Shown one piece after another: positions 25,860 to 36,591 of a DNA stretch of 64,000 nucleotides; position 1 is the first letter of the stretch, and every line of letters starts with the position of its first letter. The stretch comes from Cristatella mucedo (lineage: Eukaryota > Bryozoa > Phylactolaemata > Cristatellidae). The stretch covers positions 1,641,001-1,705,000 of the forward strand of contig WPIO01000038.1 in assembly GCA_009760855.2 (NCBI GenBank). Reading direction: 5' to 3'. Below the pieces are notes generated by a model. It was not told where the DNA came from and did not search any database. It saw nothing but the letters and a program-made list of their open reading frames with translations. The translations under genes were made by a program, and so were the position numbers.

Positions 25860-26520
25860 TTTTTCTATAACAACAACAATAATAATAACAGTAATAAATG
25901 CAATATTAATAATTACTCTGCATATCACCTTCCGAGAACTCAAGGTCCTTTCTGGGATCTTATCACCAAAGAAGGAGGAATACCAAAATGATTAGTGATG
26001 ACATGCACTGCGTCAGCTCCGATGAGCACAGACAGGAATATTCACCTAGACCCAAGGAACAGGTGCGTTTTTAGTGTCAGCTTGCACGAGGTCATAAATT
26101 TAAATTTAAACTCTGTGGATGTCGTGAAATCTACCCGGAGTGAGCTTCGTGCCTTGGGAGCAGGCGAGCTTAAGGCACATTTTCTAATGGAGTTCAGGTT
26201 GGTTCGAGGCTCAGGTGAACCTCTCGAGCCCAGTGACATATGTGAAGCGCCTGAATAGACATGCCAAGTTTTACCAATAGTTAGACCAACCATAGACCCT
26301 TAAAGTAGCCTGTACTTTAGAGGCTGTTCGGCCGTTTTGTGACTATCCATAGATACTTTGGATTCTCCCGATGGGATAGAACTTATACCATTGCAGCACA
26401 GTGCCAGTCATGCTCGGGTGAGATGAGAGGCGCTCGAGAAGAGCTTGGTGATCGACAGTATCAAAGCCGAAAGATCAAGAAAAAACACTAGAGAGGCTTT
26501 ACTTAAATAGGGAATTCCTG
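25860..26520 (-). mobile_element. CR1/L2-like LINE fragment, minus strand, internally deleted
   Basis: Minus strand: FDTVDHQALLERLSS and GTVLQW (26400-26470) from the RT fingers/palm, then a jump to the C-terminus, with LSSPAPKARSSL and LTLKTHLF (26040-26200), then a hairpin-like tail and an AAT-rich end at 25868-25920. A short SINE-2-like tail piece (GAAGCGCCTGAATAG) lies at 26237-26260. Confidence 0.62.
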
Positions 26521-27142
26521 AGAAGGCTTCTGTTAACCCGAAGGAATGCTGGCTCTGTGGAGTTGCTAGCTATAAAAGCTGACTGGGAATTACTTGCCAG
26601 GTTGAAGTTTTAATGTCAGAGCTCATCTGGCCTACCAGAACTCGTTCCGGTATCTTTGGCAGGTTTGGCAGTTGCAAGAGCCTGGGAGGACTTGACATCT
26701 TCATACTGTCAAGAAATCCATGATGGATTGAGCTGGTAGTGAAATAATGCCTCGGTGCCATTCTTATGTAATTGTTGAGGTATTCGCAAGTTTTTTGGAA
26801 CCCTGTCATTTTTCTTTGCTTTGTGCACACCCTGAATGGCTGTTTGTTGGTTCTTCAGGCTCTTTTGCCAAGCATTTACATTCTTATACAGAGGCTCAAT
26901 AGCTCTTCGTTCCTGTCAGCATACTTGAATGCCCATACGTGTTTGGTTTTATATACTTTGTAAGTATTTCATGTGCTTATTTCTTTTTTGTTAGCATGCA
27001 CTCTGCCAGTTGTTGATCAAAAAAGTGTTTAATACTATTAATAGCTACAGTATTACTCACAGACTTTGGAAGACACATTAACCCGTAATACTAAGGACTT
27101 AAAATTTCTGAAACCGTAACGATAAGATCGCCATAACGTTCA
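26521..27142. other. Gene 1 intron, nothing recognised
   Basis: Short frames only. Confidence 0.35.
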
Positions 27143-27192
<50 letters not shown>

Positions 27193-27473
27193 CACGCACG
27201 CACGCATGCACACACGCAAGCACACACACACGCACGCAAGCAAGCACACACACACTCACGCACGCAAGCACTCACGCACGCAAGCACACACACACGCACG
27301 CAAGCAAGCACACACACACTCACGCACGCAAGCACTCACGCACGCAAGCACACACACACGCACGCAAGCAAGCACACACACACGCACGCAAGCAAGCACA
27401 CACACACTCACGCAAGCAAGCACACACGCACGCAGGCACACACACACACACATATATATACACACACATATAT

Positions 27474-27512
<39 letters not shown>
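27143..27512. repeat. Compound CA / CACG-CAAG minisatellite ending in TA
   Basis: Pure (CA)n, then higher-order units mixing ACGCACGCAAGCAAGC with (CA)4-5, then (CA)n(TA)n. All His/Thr and Cys/Val frames here are artefacts. Confidence 0.97.
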
Positions 27513-27518
<6 letters not shown>

Positions 27519-27739
27519 CTCGTCAGAACTTACATTTCGGGCATCTGACTAATCCCATGACTTACCTAATTTCTTAACAAGGTTTTTGGATGTCGAAGTG
27601 GTCAGCACTGTAGAACCTTGCTGTTTCATTGCATATAGTGTACAGTCTGACAGTAAATGGCCTGGCAATCTAAAAGTACCATCACGTCTTTTCAAATTTC
27701 ACAATACTCTAGCATTACATTCGGCTGCTGTAAACACTC

Positions 27740-29415
27740 AATTTTGTCTGTAGTCCCTCTCTCGGCTACTTAGAGCTCCTCTCCTGAAGACCCTATGCCA
27801 TTATCTCTGTGGCCTTCACTCTCAGACCAATTTAGCTCAGCCATAACCGAGATTTTTAATGCTTCTCTGGGAAAAAGGGTTGTCCCAAGTCCTTCAAATC
27901 GGCAATCGTTAGACCCATAATTAAAAAGTGTAGATAAGATACAAGGGTCCCTGCAGACTAACGCCCAGTTTCCCTACTTCCTGTCTTGTCAAAGATTCTT
28001 GAAAAAATCGTTGCTTAGCTGATGCTTAAACATATTGAAAAGAATTAAATGTCAGAGCCATTTCAATCAGGGTTCAGAAGTTGCAGTCCACTGAAATTGC
28101 TCTCCCCCGTGTTAACGATGAAATTCTACGCGGCAACGACCATGGGAATGTCACTGCACTAGCTCTGCTAGATCTGTCAGCTGCCTTCGACGTCATTGAT
28201 CACGATGTTATGCTTGAACGACTAAGAACAACGATCGGTCTGGCAGACGAGGCATTGGCTTGGTTTAATAGTTCTTCTTTGATCGTGTTCAATCCGTGTC
28301 GTGTGGGGGTCAGGTTTCACAAACAAGAAGGGTCACCTGTGGATTCCCCAAATGTTTGTAATCGGTCCCTTGCTGTTCTCAATTTATGCTCAACCTCTGG
28401 GAAAAGTGATTGAGGCAAATGGAATAGGATATTACTTTTATGCTTACGAGACTCAGTTGTATTTTTCATTCCAACCATCAGAATCTGCTGCAGCAACTTA
28501 GAAACTGAATGCTTGCCTTGCCGACATTCGATCCCGGATTTTGGAAAACTTCTTAAAACTAAATGATGATAGAAACGAATGGCTGCTCATAGGACACTTT
28601 GTGTCACAAAACGTGTTGCTGGATTAAATGGCTATCATTCAGAAGACTGCTTCTACAGCTAGTCATCACGGCCACTATCTATTCAAGATTGGGAGGTGTC
28701 TTTAACAGTGGCTTGCAAAACATTTAACTAGATCTTTAGTTCTATCTCGGCTTGATTATTGCAATTCCCTATTGGCTGGGCTACCCAAAAAAGCGATTGG
28801 GCCACTGCAGCTGACTATGAATATGGCTGCAAGGCTAGTGTTCAAGTCCCAGAAGTTTAAGCACGTGTCTCCTTTGCTAAAAGAGCTAAGATGGTTGCCA
28901 GTCGACCGACGGATTCAGAGCAAGGCTCTAACGATGACCCACAAGGCTGGCCACGGCTTGGCTCATTCGTACCTAGCAGAACTGCTGCATCAGTTTCAGC
29001 CTGTTAGCGCCCTCAGCTCCTTTTTGGACAATGAATTAGCTGTCCCATTCCTCAGCTTAAAGACCATTGGCGATAGAAGCTTTAGCTCTGCAGGTCCTAA
29101 CTGTGTAACTCGCTTCCACAATTCTTACGCAACGACAACTACTCTCCTGCTGCCAACTATGGCTCATTCTTTTCAGTGATCCTGATATGCAACTTCCATG
29201 CTACTCACTACTTCAACTGTTCTCCTGACTCAACTATTCCTCCCACATTCTCTTTGTTGTGTGAGACGAAATCTGTTGGCTACCGAACTCGTACCGAAAG
29301 CCACTTAGGCTGTGAATGGGCTACACAAAACTTTCCTCTATAACAACCACATAGTTTTTATGACTACGTGGAATTGCAGATGGAGATACATTACATTAGA
29401 TAGAGATAATATTAG
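27740..29415 (+). mobile_element. LINE-B, most complete RT region in the window
   Basis: Decayed but ordered RT: RFLKKS and FNQGS regions (27950-28080), LALLDLSAAFDVIDHDVML (28150-28210), EALAWFNSS, the catalytic-box region YYFYAYETQLYFSF (28430-28475, normally ADDTQLY, so the Asp pair is lost), LKLNDDR (28555). The C-terminal frame is 28772-29179 (MNMAARLVFKSQ to PVSALSS). The 3' UTR ends in GGAGATACATTACATTAG near 29415. Located inside the mucin gene 1 intron. Confidence 0.85.
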
Positions 29416-31729
29416 ATTAGAGATTTCGCTGGCCTGAGCTTTGTTACTGAATATCTCCTGAATCTACTAGCTACTCGTGAGAATGAAGTGGAAGCATAGC
29501 CAAAACAATCTTAAATTTTAGTTTAATAAAATCGGCAAAATCGGAAACCTGCAGCTTGAATTTGAACAGCAGCCACGTCGCTACGTATGTACTTAAGTCT
29601 ATTAGGGAATGTGGCTCGAAAAAAATCCTGGTCCCAATCCGAGGTCATTTCGTTGGGTGCTCATTACTAAATAACAACATGAGAGAATGACATATGAATT
29701 TGCTTAGTCTTACTTTACGTTGAAATATAGAGCTATAAGCCCTGTAGGCAGACTGTTTTAGAGAGGGGCAGTACTTTGAGCTGGCATGGAAGTGATAGGA
29801 AGTCACCAAACCGTTAATCTCAAATGACGTATTTTCCATACCTTATATTGTGACACTCAAAATTTACCTAAACCTGCTATGTGGTTTGATATTAAGCGAA
29901 TTATTACTTGGTAATAGCGCAAAATAAAATCAATATTGATGAGAGGGCCTACATCATTCCGAGCTCATTGTTTTGTGAAATAATTGAATGACGCTGTTAA
30001 GGGCACTTACATTTGTAGTGTATTATAAAAGGTTGCTCATGAGGCCATCGTTCACCCCTCAGCTAGAGAGACTAGGAACAATTATATTTAGCATTACATG
30101 ACTTGGCCGCTTTCGGTTATTATCGTAACATAATTCACTCACTTAACAAAATTTGAAGCAAACTAATGATGGTAAATTCATCGCTACTTGTAAAGCTCAG
30201 AGGTCTTAGAGATGCTTTATTTCCCCCTCGATGACTTAAAAAGAATTAGACTGTTGAAGTGCTGACGGAAGTGCCACTTTTGATCCACTCATAAAAGGCC
30301 GCATTTTGAGGCAGATAATGAAGCTTTGCAAGCAACCACGTCTTTCGAGCACTGACTATGGGAGTCAGATCAAATGTATCGCAGCTCTTTTAAACGAACA
30401 CACGATCTGCTAGCGTAGGACGAGATCTTCCAATTCACTCACCATTCATTCTGCATAAATAATTGGGCTCACAGTATCATGTCACAGGTCACTCAGTATG
30501 TCATGAATTCATGGCCTTTCACCAAACGTTCGCCGTCCCGCTTTCTGAAAACTGACATGCACTTCAGAAAATTGCAGCATTTCTGAACTTTCTATGGAAG
30601 ACGAGCTGATTATCCGGCACGACAGCTATTGAGCGTCTCTAAAAACGGCAACTCTTGCAGTTCTCTGTTCATAATGTAGAAAAGTCTTCATAAAATAAGA
30701 TACAAAACAAAAAAATTTTTATATCAGCCAATAGTTTTCATAGTTTTCAGAGTTTCGGCTCTACGTAATGCTTTCTCAGTTTCGTTATAGATATCGTCAG
30801 TTTCCTAATCTAGCTATATTGAAGCCCGTATTTTATTGGAAATAAATAACAGAGTTGCAGTTATAGTAATAAAAACAAAACATTTTTGTTTTTGAAATCG
30901 GAAATAATCATAATCCTACACAGAGAACACACTTCATTGCGATCCTAATAGTGAATTGGCGGAGAATTTCTGCAAAGTCTTCGTTGCTAAGATAGATCCA
31001 TCGCTGAATCCATCTCGTCGGCGTCACCTGTGCCGGACTGCACCCCACACCTCGCCACACTCCTCCTGTCCTTCGCACGCACTTGCACTCCTTGCTGCTG
31101 GAGTGTTCTCTCGCCCAACTCGCTTCCCGGCTTCAATTCTAGTTGCCGCTCCTTGAAATAAATTGAACTATTTAATTAATTGGCCATCAGAGTATGGGAA
31201 CCAAGATTCTGTAAGCACACTTTCGTTTGCGGTCGCCACCAGCACTGGCTTTGCAGCATTTATGTTTCAGCTGAAGGCTCATCTGTTCCACTTAATTTTT
31301 TCTGCACCCCAGTGAACATGACTTTTTCGCTCCTGTCGGTTATTCTTGTTCATCTGTTAATGACTCAGTAATGTAAATCCCAGGAGATCATGCAAACCCG
31401 CTGCAATGAGAAATGCTCGAAAAATCCTTCGTTTGTGTTTGCCTGCTGTTCAATGAGATTTAAGCTGATTGCTTGTCGTTTGCATAGGGTTGTTGCTGAG
31501 ACCACAGAGCGTTGCAAAGAGCCTTGATAAAGGCTTTGATGTCTAATGGTACTATAAACATGACGAATTATTTTCATTATCGTCATGCTCTCGCTGAGTT
31601 TTTGTAAGAGAAGTTATTGTTGAGCTTTAAAAGCACTACTCACTTTATTTCTTTTCCAGTATTTTGCCGTTCTTTAAAAAGATGTGTGGATGTTTAATTA
31701 CTGCGTAGTTTTCGGTGACTACCTCACCG
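29416..31729. other. Gene 1 intron, nothing firm
   Basis: ENFCKVFVAKIDPSLNP near 30960 faintly resembles a LINE pre-RT linker; too weak to call. Confidence 0.35.
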
Positions 31730-31871
31730 AGCTGGTTTGGTCTAGCGGTTAAGGTGCTCGCCCCGATCAAGGTCTGACTGAGATCGTGGGCTCGAGCCCC
31801 GAGGCATATGTAGCGCCTGAAAAGAGATTAAGTTCTCTTGGGGCGATATATAAATGAATTATATATATATT
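31730..31871 (+). mobile_element. SINE-2, best-preserved copy
   Basis: Intact pol III promoter: A-box TAGCGGTTAAGG (31743-31754) and B-box GGGCTCGAGCCCC (31788-31800), as in a tRNA gene. The tail from 31812 (AGCGCCTGAAAAGAGATT to CTTGGGGCGATATA) repeats the LINE-A terminal hairpin. Short (AT)n end. Confidence 0.9.
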
Positions 31872-31904
31872 TGGTGATTATTCTGTACTCTAAGCATCTT
31901 ATCG

Positions 31905-32035
31905 GCCACCATAGGCCCAGAGGTCAAGTCGCTCACTTTTGATGACCGAGATAGTGGGCTCGAACCCTGCGGCATAGGCTAAGCGCCTGGATAGAGATTC
32001 AGCACTTTGGGCGTTATCTAGATGATTTTCTTATT
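31905..32035 (+). mobile_element. SINE-2 relative, in tandem with the copy before it
   Basis: A-box-like GGCCCAGAGGTCAAG, B-box GGGCTCGAACCCTG, tail AAGCGCCTGGATAGAG to TTTGGGCGTTATC. Same orientation, about 35 bp after the previous copy, but with a clearly different head. Confidence 0.75.
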
Positions 32036-34138
32036 TATTTATCACTCGAGATAACACTGTTCAGCGATTGCTTGATTTTCATGACACAACGAGCCTTGAC
32101 TGAAGCGTTGGCAATTTAAAAAAATCTGGAAGCCATCTGCTTTGAGCCATGCAGCGCGAACAGTGTCGTTCAAACACAAAGCAATAATCTACTATTTTCC
32201 TCTGGTTCGTCCGTGCTACTTGATACTGATCGGTTGAACTATTGAGACTCTGTTTCACAGATATGACTTTAAACCTAAGCTCGCAGTTGCTAAAGAATGC
32301 CCGACAAGGGATTCTCAAAAACTCTAGCAGATAGCAGTTTTAGAAAATTCGTAACATCTTTACCGATTAGGCAGGTTTACTCTTATTTAAATTGGATTAA
32401 CATATTATAATTTAACTAAATAAAAGTACAAGCAAGGAACTGTTAATTAATATTTATCGTGCAGTCTGTTGGAGACGCTGCTGAGCGTTTCGTGACGATG
32501 ATATGAACATGGAAGTGAGCCATTGGCGCGAGCTAAATGCTTTCCGTGTTAAATTAGCATTCACTGATAAGGAGGCTCCTCTTATTGCTTACAGTGACCG
32601 TCAAAGGAGAACGAGGTTAGGCCGAGGGTGCATAGAGCGACCATGGGTGGAGCCATAGAGTGACCTTTTCAGCACAAGTTGGTGACGATTAAGGCCAAAG
32701 GCTAAAATTCCGAAATAAAACATTGTGAAATTACCTACAAGCTGTATTTTCAACGTGTGAACTAATTCAGCTGTCTTACTATCAGCTAAGCAAAAATGGA
32801 ATTAGAACCGGCCTAGATGCTATACTCTAATAAATACTGCTGACGAGCGAATTTCAAACTGGAAGAAGTTGGACTTCTGGGAAACTTCTTGCTCTAATCC
32901 CGATTGGCAGTTGCCATCAAATATTAAAAATTAATGAACAAAATATATCTGCTTTACCAACAAGTTTTCAAATTTCTTGGAAGATAATGTATAGAGGAGG
33001 CGAAACAAATGCTGTCTTGATTTTAATTATCTGAAGAGTATTTTCAGCGACTTCCTGTACAAACCACTTTTTCTGAAGTGCAAGGATTTAACCGGTTTCC
33101 AGAGAAGCAGAAGAATATCAAGGCCACATTTAGAGTGTGCACAAACACTTCCCCGAGCGTAATAAGCAGAACATTGTGTTCAAGGTCTTGAGGTGGGTAG
33201 CGATATTCTCTTCTCTGGAGACAAATTTAGGGACGTGATTAGTTTAGGTGGACTGGAAGGAGGAGCTGAAGAATAAGCAGGGCAGTGAACCGATGGGTAG
33301 CATCGCATGTGCATGGCTTCTCAGTCTTCACTGGTAGTTAACCATGTCAAACTACATGACACGCATTTAAGATTAGACCAAATGCCTGCATGGTCCAGTA
33401 ACTGTCGCAGGCACTGCTATTTTCCCACGCGAGCGAGATCGAAGCCGTCCATAGAATGCCGGATACTTTGCATTTTGCTTGAGCACCGTATTTCATCCAT
33501 GATTCCAGTCAGATCTCATTTTCTCTAGTAAGTAAATAATCAAATTACGTCCATTCAATATACTTAGAACATGGAAAACTTTTGTCTGCACTATACGTTA
33601 TCACCTGAGATTTTTTGTAAACTTGGATTCATAACCACGTGCTTTAACTTCATGTTGATTGAGCAATAACGTTCATGTCGCCGTCGTTGTCTGGCAATAT
33701 TAAATCAGGAAGATCTTGCTCCTGAGAGAGCACCTTTCCTTAGTGAATTCCATTCAAATTAGAAATAATAGAATATATATAGTGAACATCTTTTTTTAGT
33801 ATCCATTTAATCCGGTGGGTTGGATTAAGCGTAAAGCAAATGTTTCTATAGATTACCACTCACGTCTTACAATAAAATTGGAAAATATATTTTGCAAAGA
33901 TTTTCCATGAAAAATACCAATTTTTCGTGGCATCCGAAAATCCATGCAATAAATCGCGAATTTTCCATAAATCCCTCCGAGTTTACCGCGAAGGTTTTGG
34001 GCCGTCTCTCGCTGTAAAATGATTGGCGTGTCAATTTCTATTCCATGCTCATAGCAATATCGTTTTTCCAGCTGCATTGAATCCACAGCTCTACCCCTTC
34101 TTCTTAGGTTGCTTGCCGTACTGCATGCCGCACTGCAT
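32036..34138. other. Gene 1 intron, nothing recognised
   Basis: No repeat or exon candidate with matching phase found by eye. Confidence 0.35.
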
Positions 34139-35240
34139 AGAAGATGGTGAAACAACCGGCGTAGATTCCTGCTGAAACGTGTTCAGTAGGAATGCGGTTC
34201 AAGCTCGTCAACTAGTCTACGCAACAAGTATCGATAGCAATAATATTTATTACAGACGCTAAACTTTGCTGGTTACCTTTAGAGAAAAGGCGTTTAGGGC
34301 AATTATAAGCTTGCACAATTGGTGACTAGCAAAATGGCAACATAATTCCTTTGTACAACTTCCGATGAGAGCCTGACCTGTATTTGGGTGCTTTACATAC
34401 CCCACTGGGCCCGAGCCCATGATTTTGTTCAACAAATACATTCATATTGACCTTGGTCGATTCGAAAACATTAACCACTGGGCCAAACCAGCTCGGCAGC
34501 AATATGGTTGCTTCTCCGGCCTTGATATCTGTTACACTAGAACCTAGCTATTCAGCTCATGGCAAAGACACTTCTACACCACTGAGACCTGCTTTCTTCG
34601 ATTTTCAGGCGCTTACGGTGCTGACGTTCGTATGCCAGCACCACATCGTGCCACTAACTCCGAACCACCTTCGACAAGTGTAACTGAACCATCTCCGACC
34701 GTTGCATCACCATCTCCAACAACAATCATCGAGCCACCACCGGCCACCACGACCATCGCTCTACCTCCGACAATAACTACCTATTCAACCCCGATAAATG
34801 CAGCTCCTTCAACTGCGACGACTACCACCACTTCAACTGCAACAACTGCTAGCAGATTATCTCCGACAACAACTAACACAACAAATCCTACCACTAACTC
34901 TATACAATTTCCGAATGTTACCACCGTATCACCTCCATCAACTATTGGACCTTCTCCAACGGATGCCACCCAACCATCAATAACTGGGACAGCAATTTCA
35001 TTTCCTTCAATTACCATGCCATCATATTCTACAGCGACCACCAAAGCACCTCCTACAGGTGCTGCGACACCACTTCAAACCGCCCCCACAATATCATCTC
35101 ATTTAAATGTCACCACACCACCTCCGACAATTACCACCAAACAAGCTCCATCAACGATCACTAACCCACCTCTGACAGCGACTGCGACGTCATCCCCGAC
35201 AACTGAGAGCAAAGCACTGCCGACAGCTATCTCACCACAA
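34139..35240 (+). repeat. Segmental duplication, copy 1 (intron end plus mucin exon)
   Basis: From ACCGGCGTAGATTCC (near 34155) onward the sequence aligns with 62936 to the window end. It covers the intron 3' part, a SINE, the acceptor and the coding exon. The true right limit cannot be seen because copy 2 leaves the window. Confidence 0.9.
34364..34500 (-). mobile_element. SINE-2 in mucin gene 1 intron, orthologous to 63160-63295
   Basis: Minus strand: GAGCTGGTTTGGCCCAGTGG head with an A-box-like CCCAGTGGTTAATG, B-box-like GGGCTCGGGCCC, and a degraded tail. It ends about 110 bp before the exon 2 acceptor; the same insertion sits at the same place in gene 2. Confidence 0.8.
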
Positions 35241-35723
35241 GCTCCAGCAACGTCCACCACACCATCTTCGACCATTACCTACAAGCCACCTACATTTGCC
35301 ACTACTCAACCTCTGGCAACTAACACGGCACCACCATCGAAAGCTGCAACCAAACCAAATTCTGCGATCACACCTCTTCCGATGCATACCGTCAAAACAT
35401 CCCATTCAACTTTCAACGAATCACCACTGACAAATACAAACCAACCGCCTGATAAAACTACGATCAAACCATCACTAACTAAACGTGCACCAGCTCCTGC
35501 AGCTATCACTGCTCTGCCTTCGCACTCTACTACCACACATTCATCAAGCACTACCTTAAAAACCCAGCCTTTAACAGCAACCATCACAACAACTCAGACA
35601 GTTGCTATAGTTGGAGCTTCAGTGGGCACTGCCGTTTTTGTAGTAGCTGCGGCAGCTGTCTCGCTGGTGATCATGTACAAGCGAGGCATGTTGGCAAACT
35701 GTTCTCGCATATGTACAAAGTAA
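34609..35723 (+). CDS. Mucin-like gene 1, exon 2 (Thr/Pro/Ser-rich stalk, TM helix, tail)
   Basis: Seen: the acceptor TTTCTTCGATTTTCAG ends at 34608. The reading frame then runs without a stop to TAA at 35721-35723. About 315 residues are dominated by Thr, Pro, Ser and Ala, with hardly any aromatic or acidic residues and several N-x-T/S sequons (two NVTT). This is a mucin-type stalk expected to be heavily O-glycosylated. A hydrophobic segment of about 26 residues (VAIVGASVGTAVFV onward) follows, and then a 14-residue tail starting KRGM with two Cys. That is the layout of a type I membrane mucin. The ATG at 34632 lies inside the exon, and the paralogue has ATA there, so translation should come from exon 1. 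The stalk shows no exact tandem repeats. I recognise no named family. Possible roles (surface coat, tegument or epithelial mucin) are inference. Confidence 0.78.
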
Positions 35724-36583
35724 TCCTTCAAAAACTTTTAACTAATGGACAATTGGTGGCTATGAGTAATTCCAACTTCCAGATCACTATGAAGGCAAGT
35801 AAGACAACGAGATCTGGTGGTTGGGATTGTCCTCCTGTTTGCCTTTAATCTACTGAGGAGAAGACATGAATACTGGATACAAGCAGGCGATTGACATAAC
35901 AAATTAATCTGATACTCAACTCTGCAGTCATATTTGATAATATCGGACTTCTTATCCCTCCGCTTGGCAAAATGACTATGTGCAAACGAAAACCTCACCG
36001 ATTTAAGACTCGCTCAGCCCAGCTTAGTACACATGACGTCATGATGATGCTGCTTCTTTTCTTCTTTTCAAGAAAGTCTCCTCCTCGAGTAGCAGTTCAA
36101 GGGCTTCGATTACAGACCTGAGGACTACACCTAATCAAGTGGAATGCTCACATCTTATCGCGGATATGTTTAATCGTTGCTTTTAAAGAGCGTGGAAAGA
36201 CGATTATGCTACTTTAGCGTTAAAAGGCGTTGTGGATGGGGTGTCATTCGATATTCGCTTCTTTTCTTCTTCGGTTGGGAGAGAAATATAACCTCGACGC
36301 CTAATTAATTTACCGTGCAAAGTTGGAGGATTGCATCACCGATGGAATCGCAAATTGAGATATAGATCTTCAGCAAGCTTTTGAAAGTACTTGTTTTGCC
36401 ATTCGTTTCATAAAGTCACAAAGCAAATAATTATGATAGACCATTAGCAGTGACCTATGCATATCCAACAGCAGCTCATAGCAGCTTTTGAGTAGCAATT
36501 CAATGAGAATAAAGCGACCTCCTACTAGTCCAAATGAGTTTGAATTTAATCTATTATTAACTGGATTAATACAGTGCTGTACT
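35724..36583. other. 3' flank of mucin gene 1
   Basis: Probable 3' UTR at least in part; no other feature apart from the possible AATAAA. Confidence 0.35.
36508..36513 (+). terminator. Possible polyadenylation signal for mucin gene 1
   Basis: An AATAAA hexamer lies about 785 bases after the stop codon at 35723 and before the hAT insertion at 36592. It is the clearest candidate I noticed in this 3' flank, but AATAAA is frequent by chance here. Confidence 0.2.
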
Positions 36584-36591
36584 GTCTAGAG

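Noticed and set aside
27190-27577. His/Thr-rich and Cys/Val-rich proteins
   Set aside because: Translation artefacts of the CA/CACG minisatellite.
30956-31156. LINE pre-RT linker (ENFCKVFVAKIDPSLNP)
   Set aside because: One short match with no neighbouring RT sequence.
34632-34634. ATG as start codon of the mucin protein
   Set aside because: It lies inside the exon after a strong acceptor, has no signal peptide behind it, and is ATA in the paralogue.
34781-35587. Val/Gly-rich proteins opposite the mucin exon (also 63407-63883)
   Set aside because: Antisense shadows: ACN and CCN codons on the plus strand rarely create stops on the minus strand.
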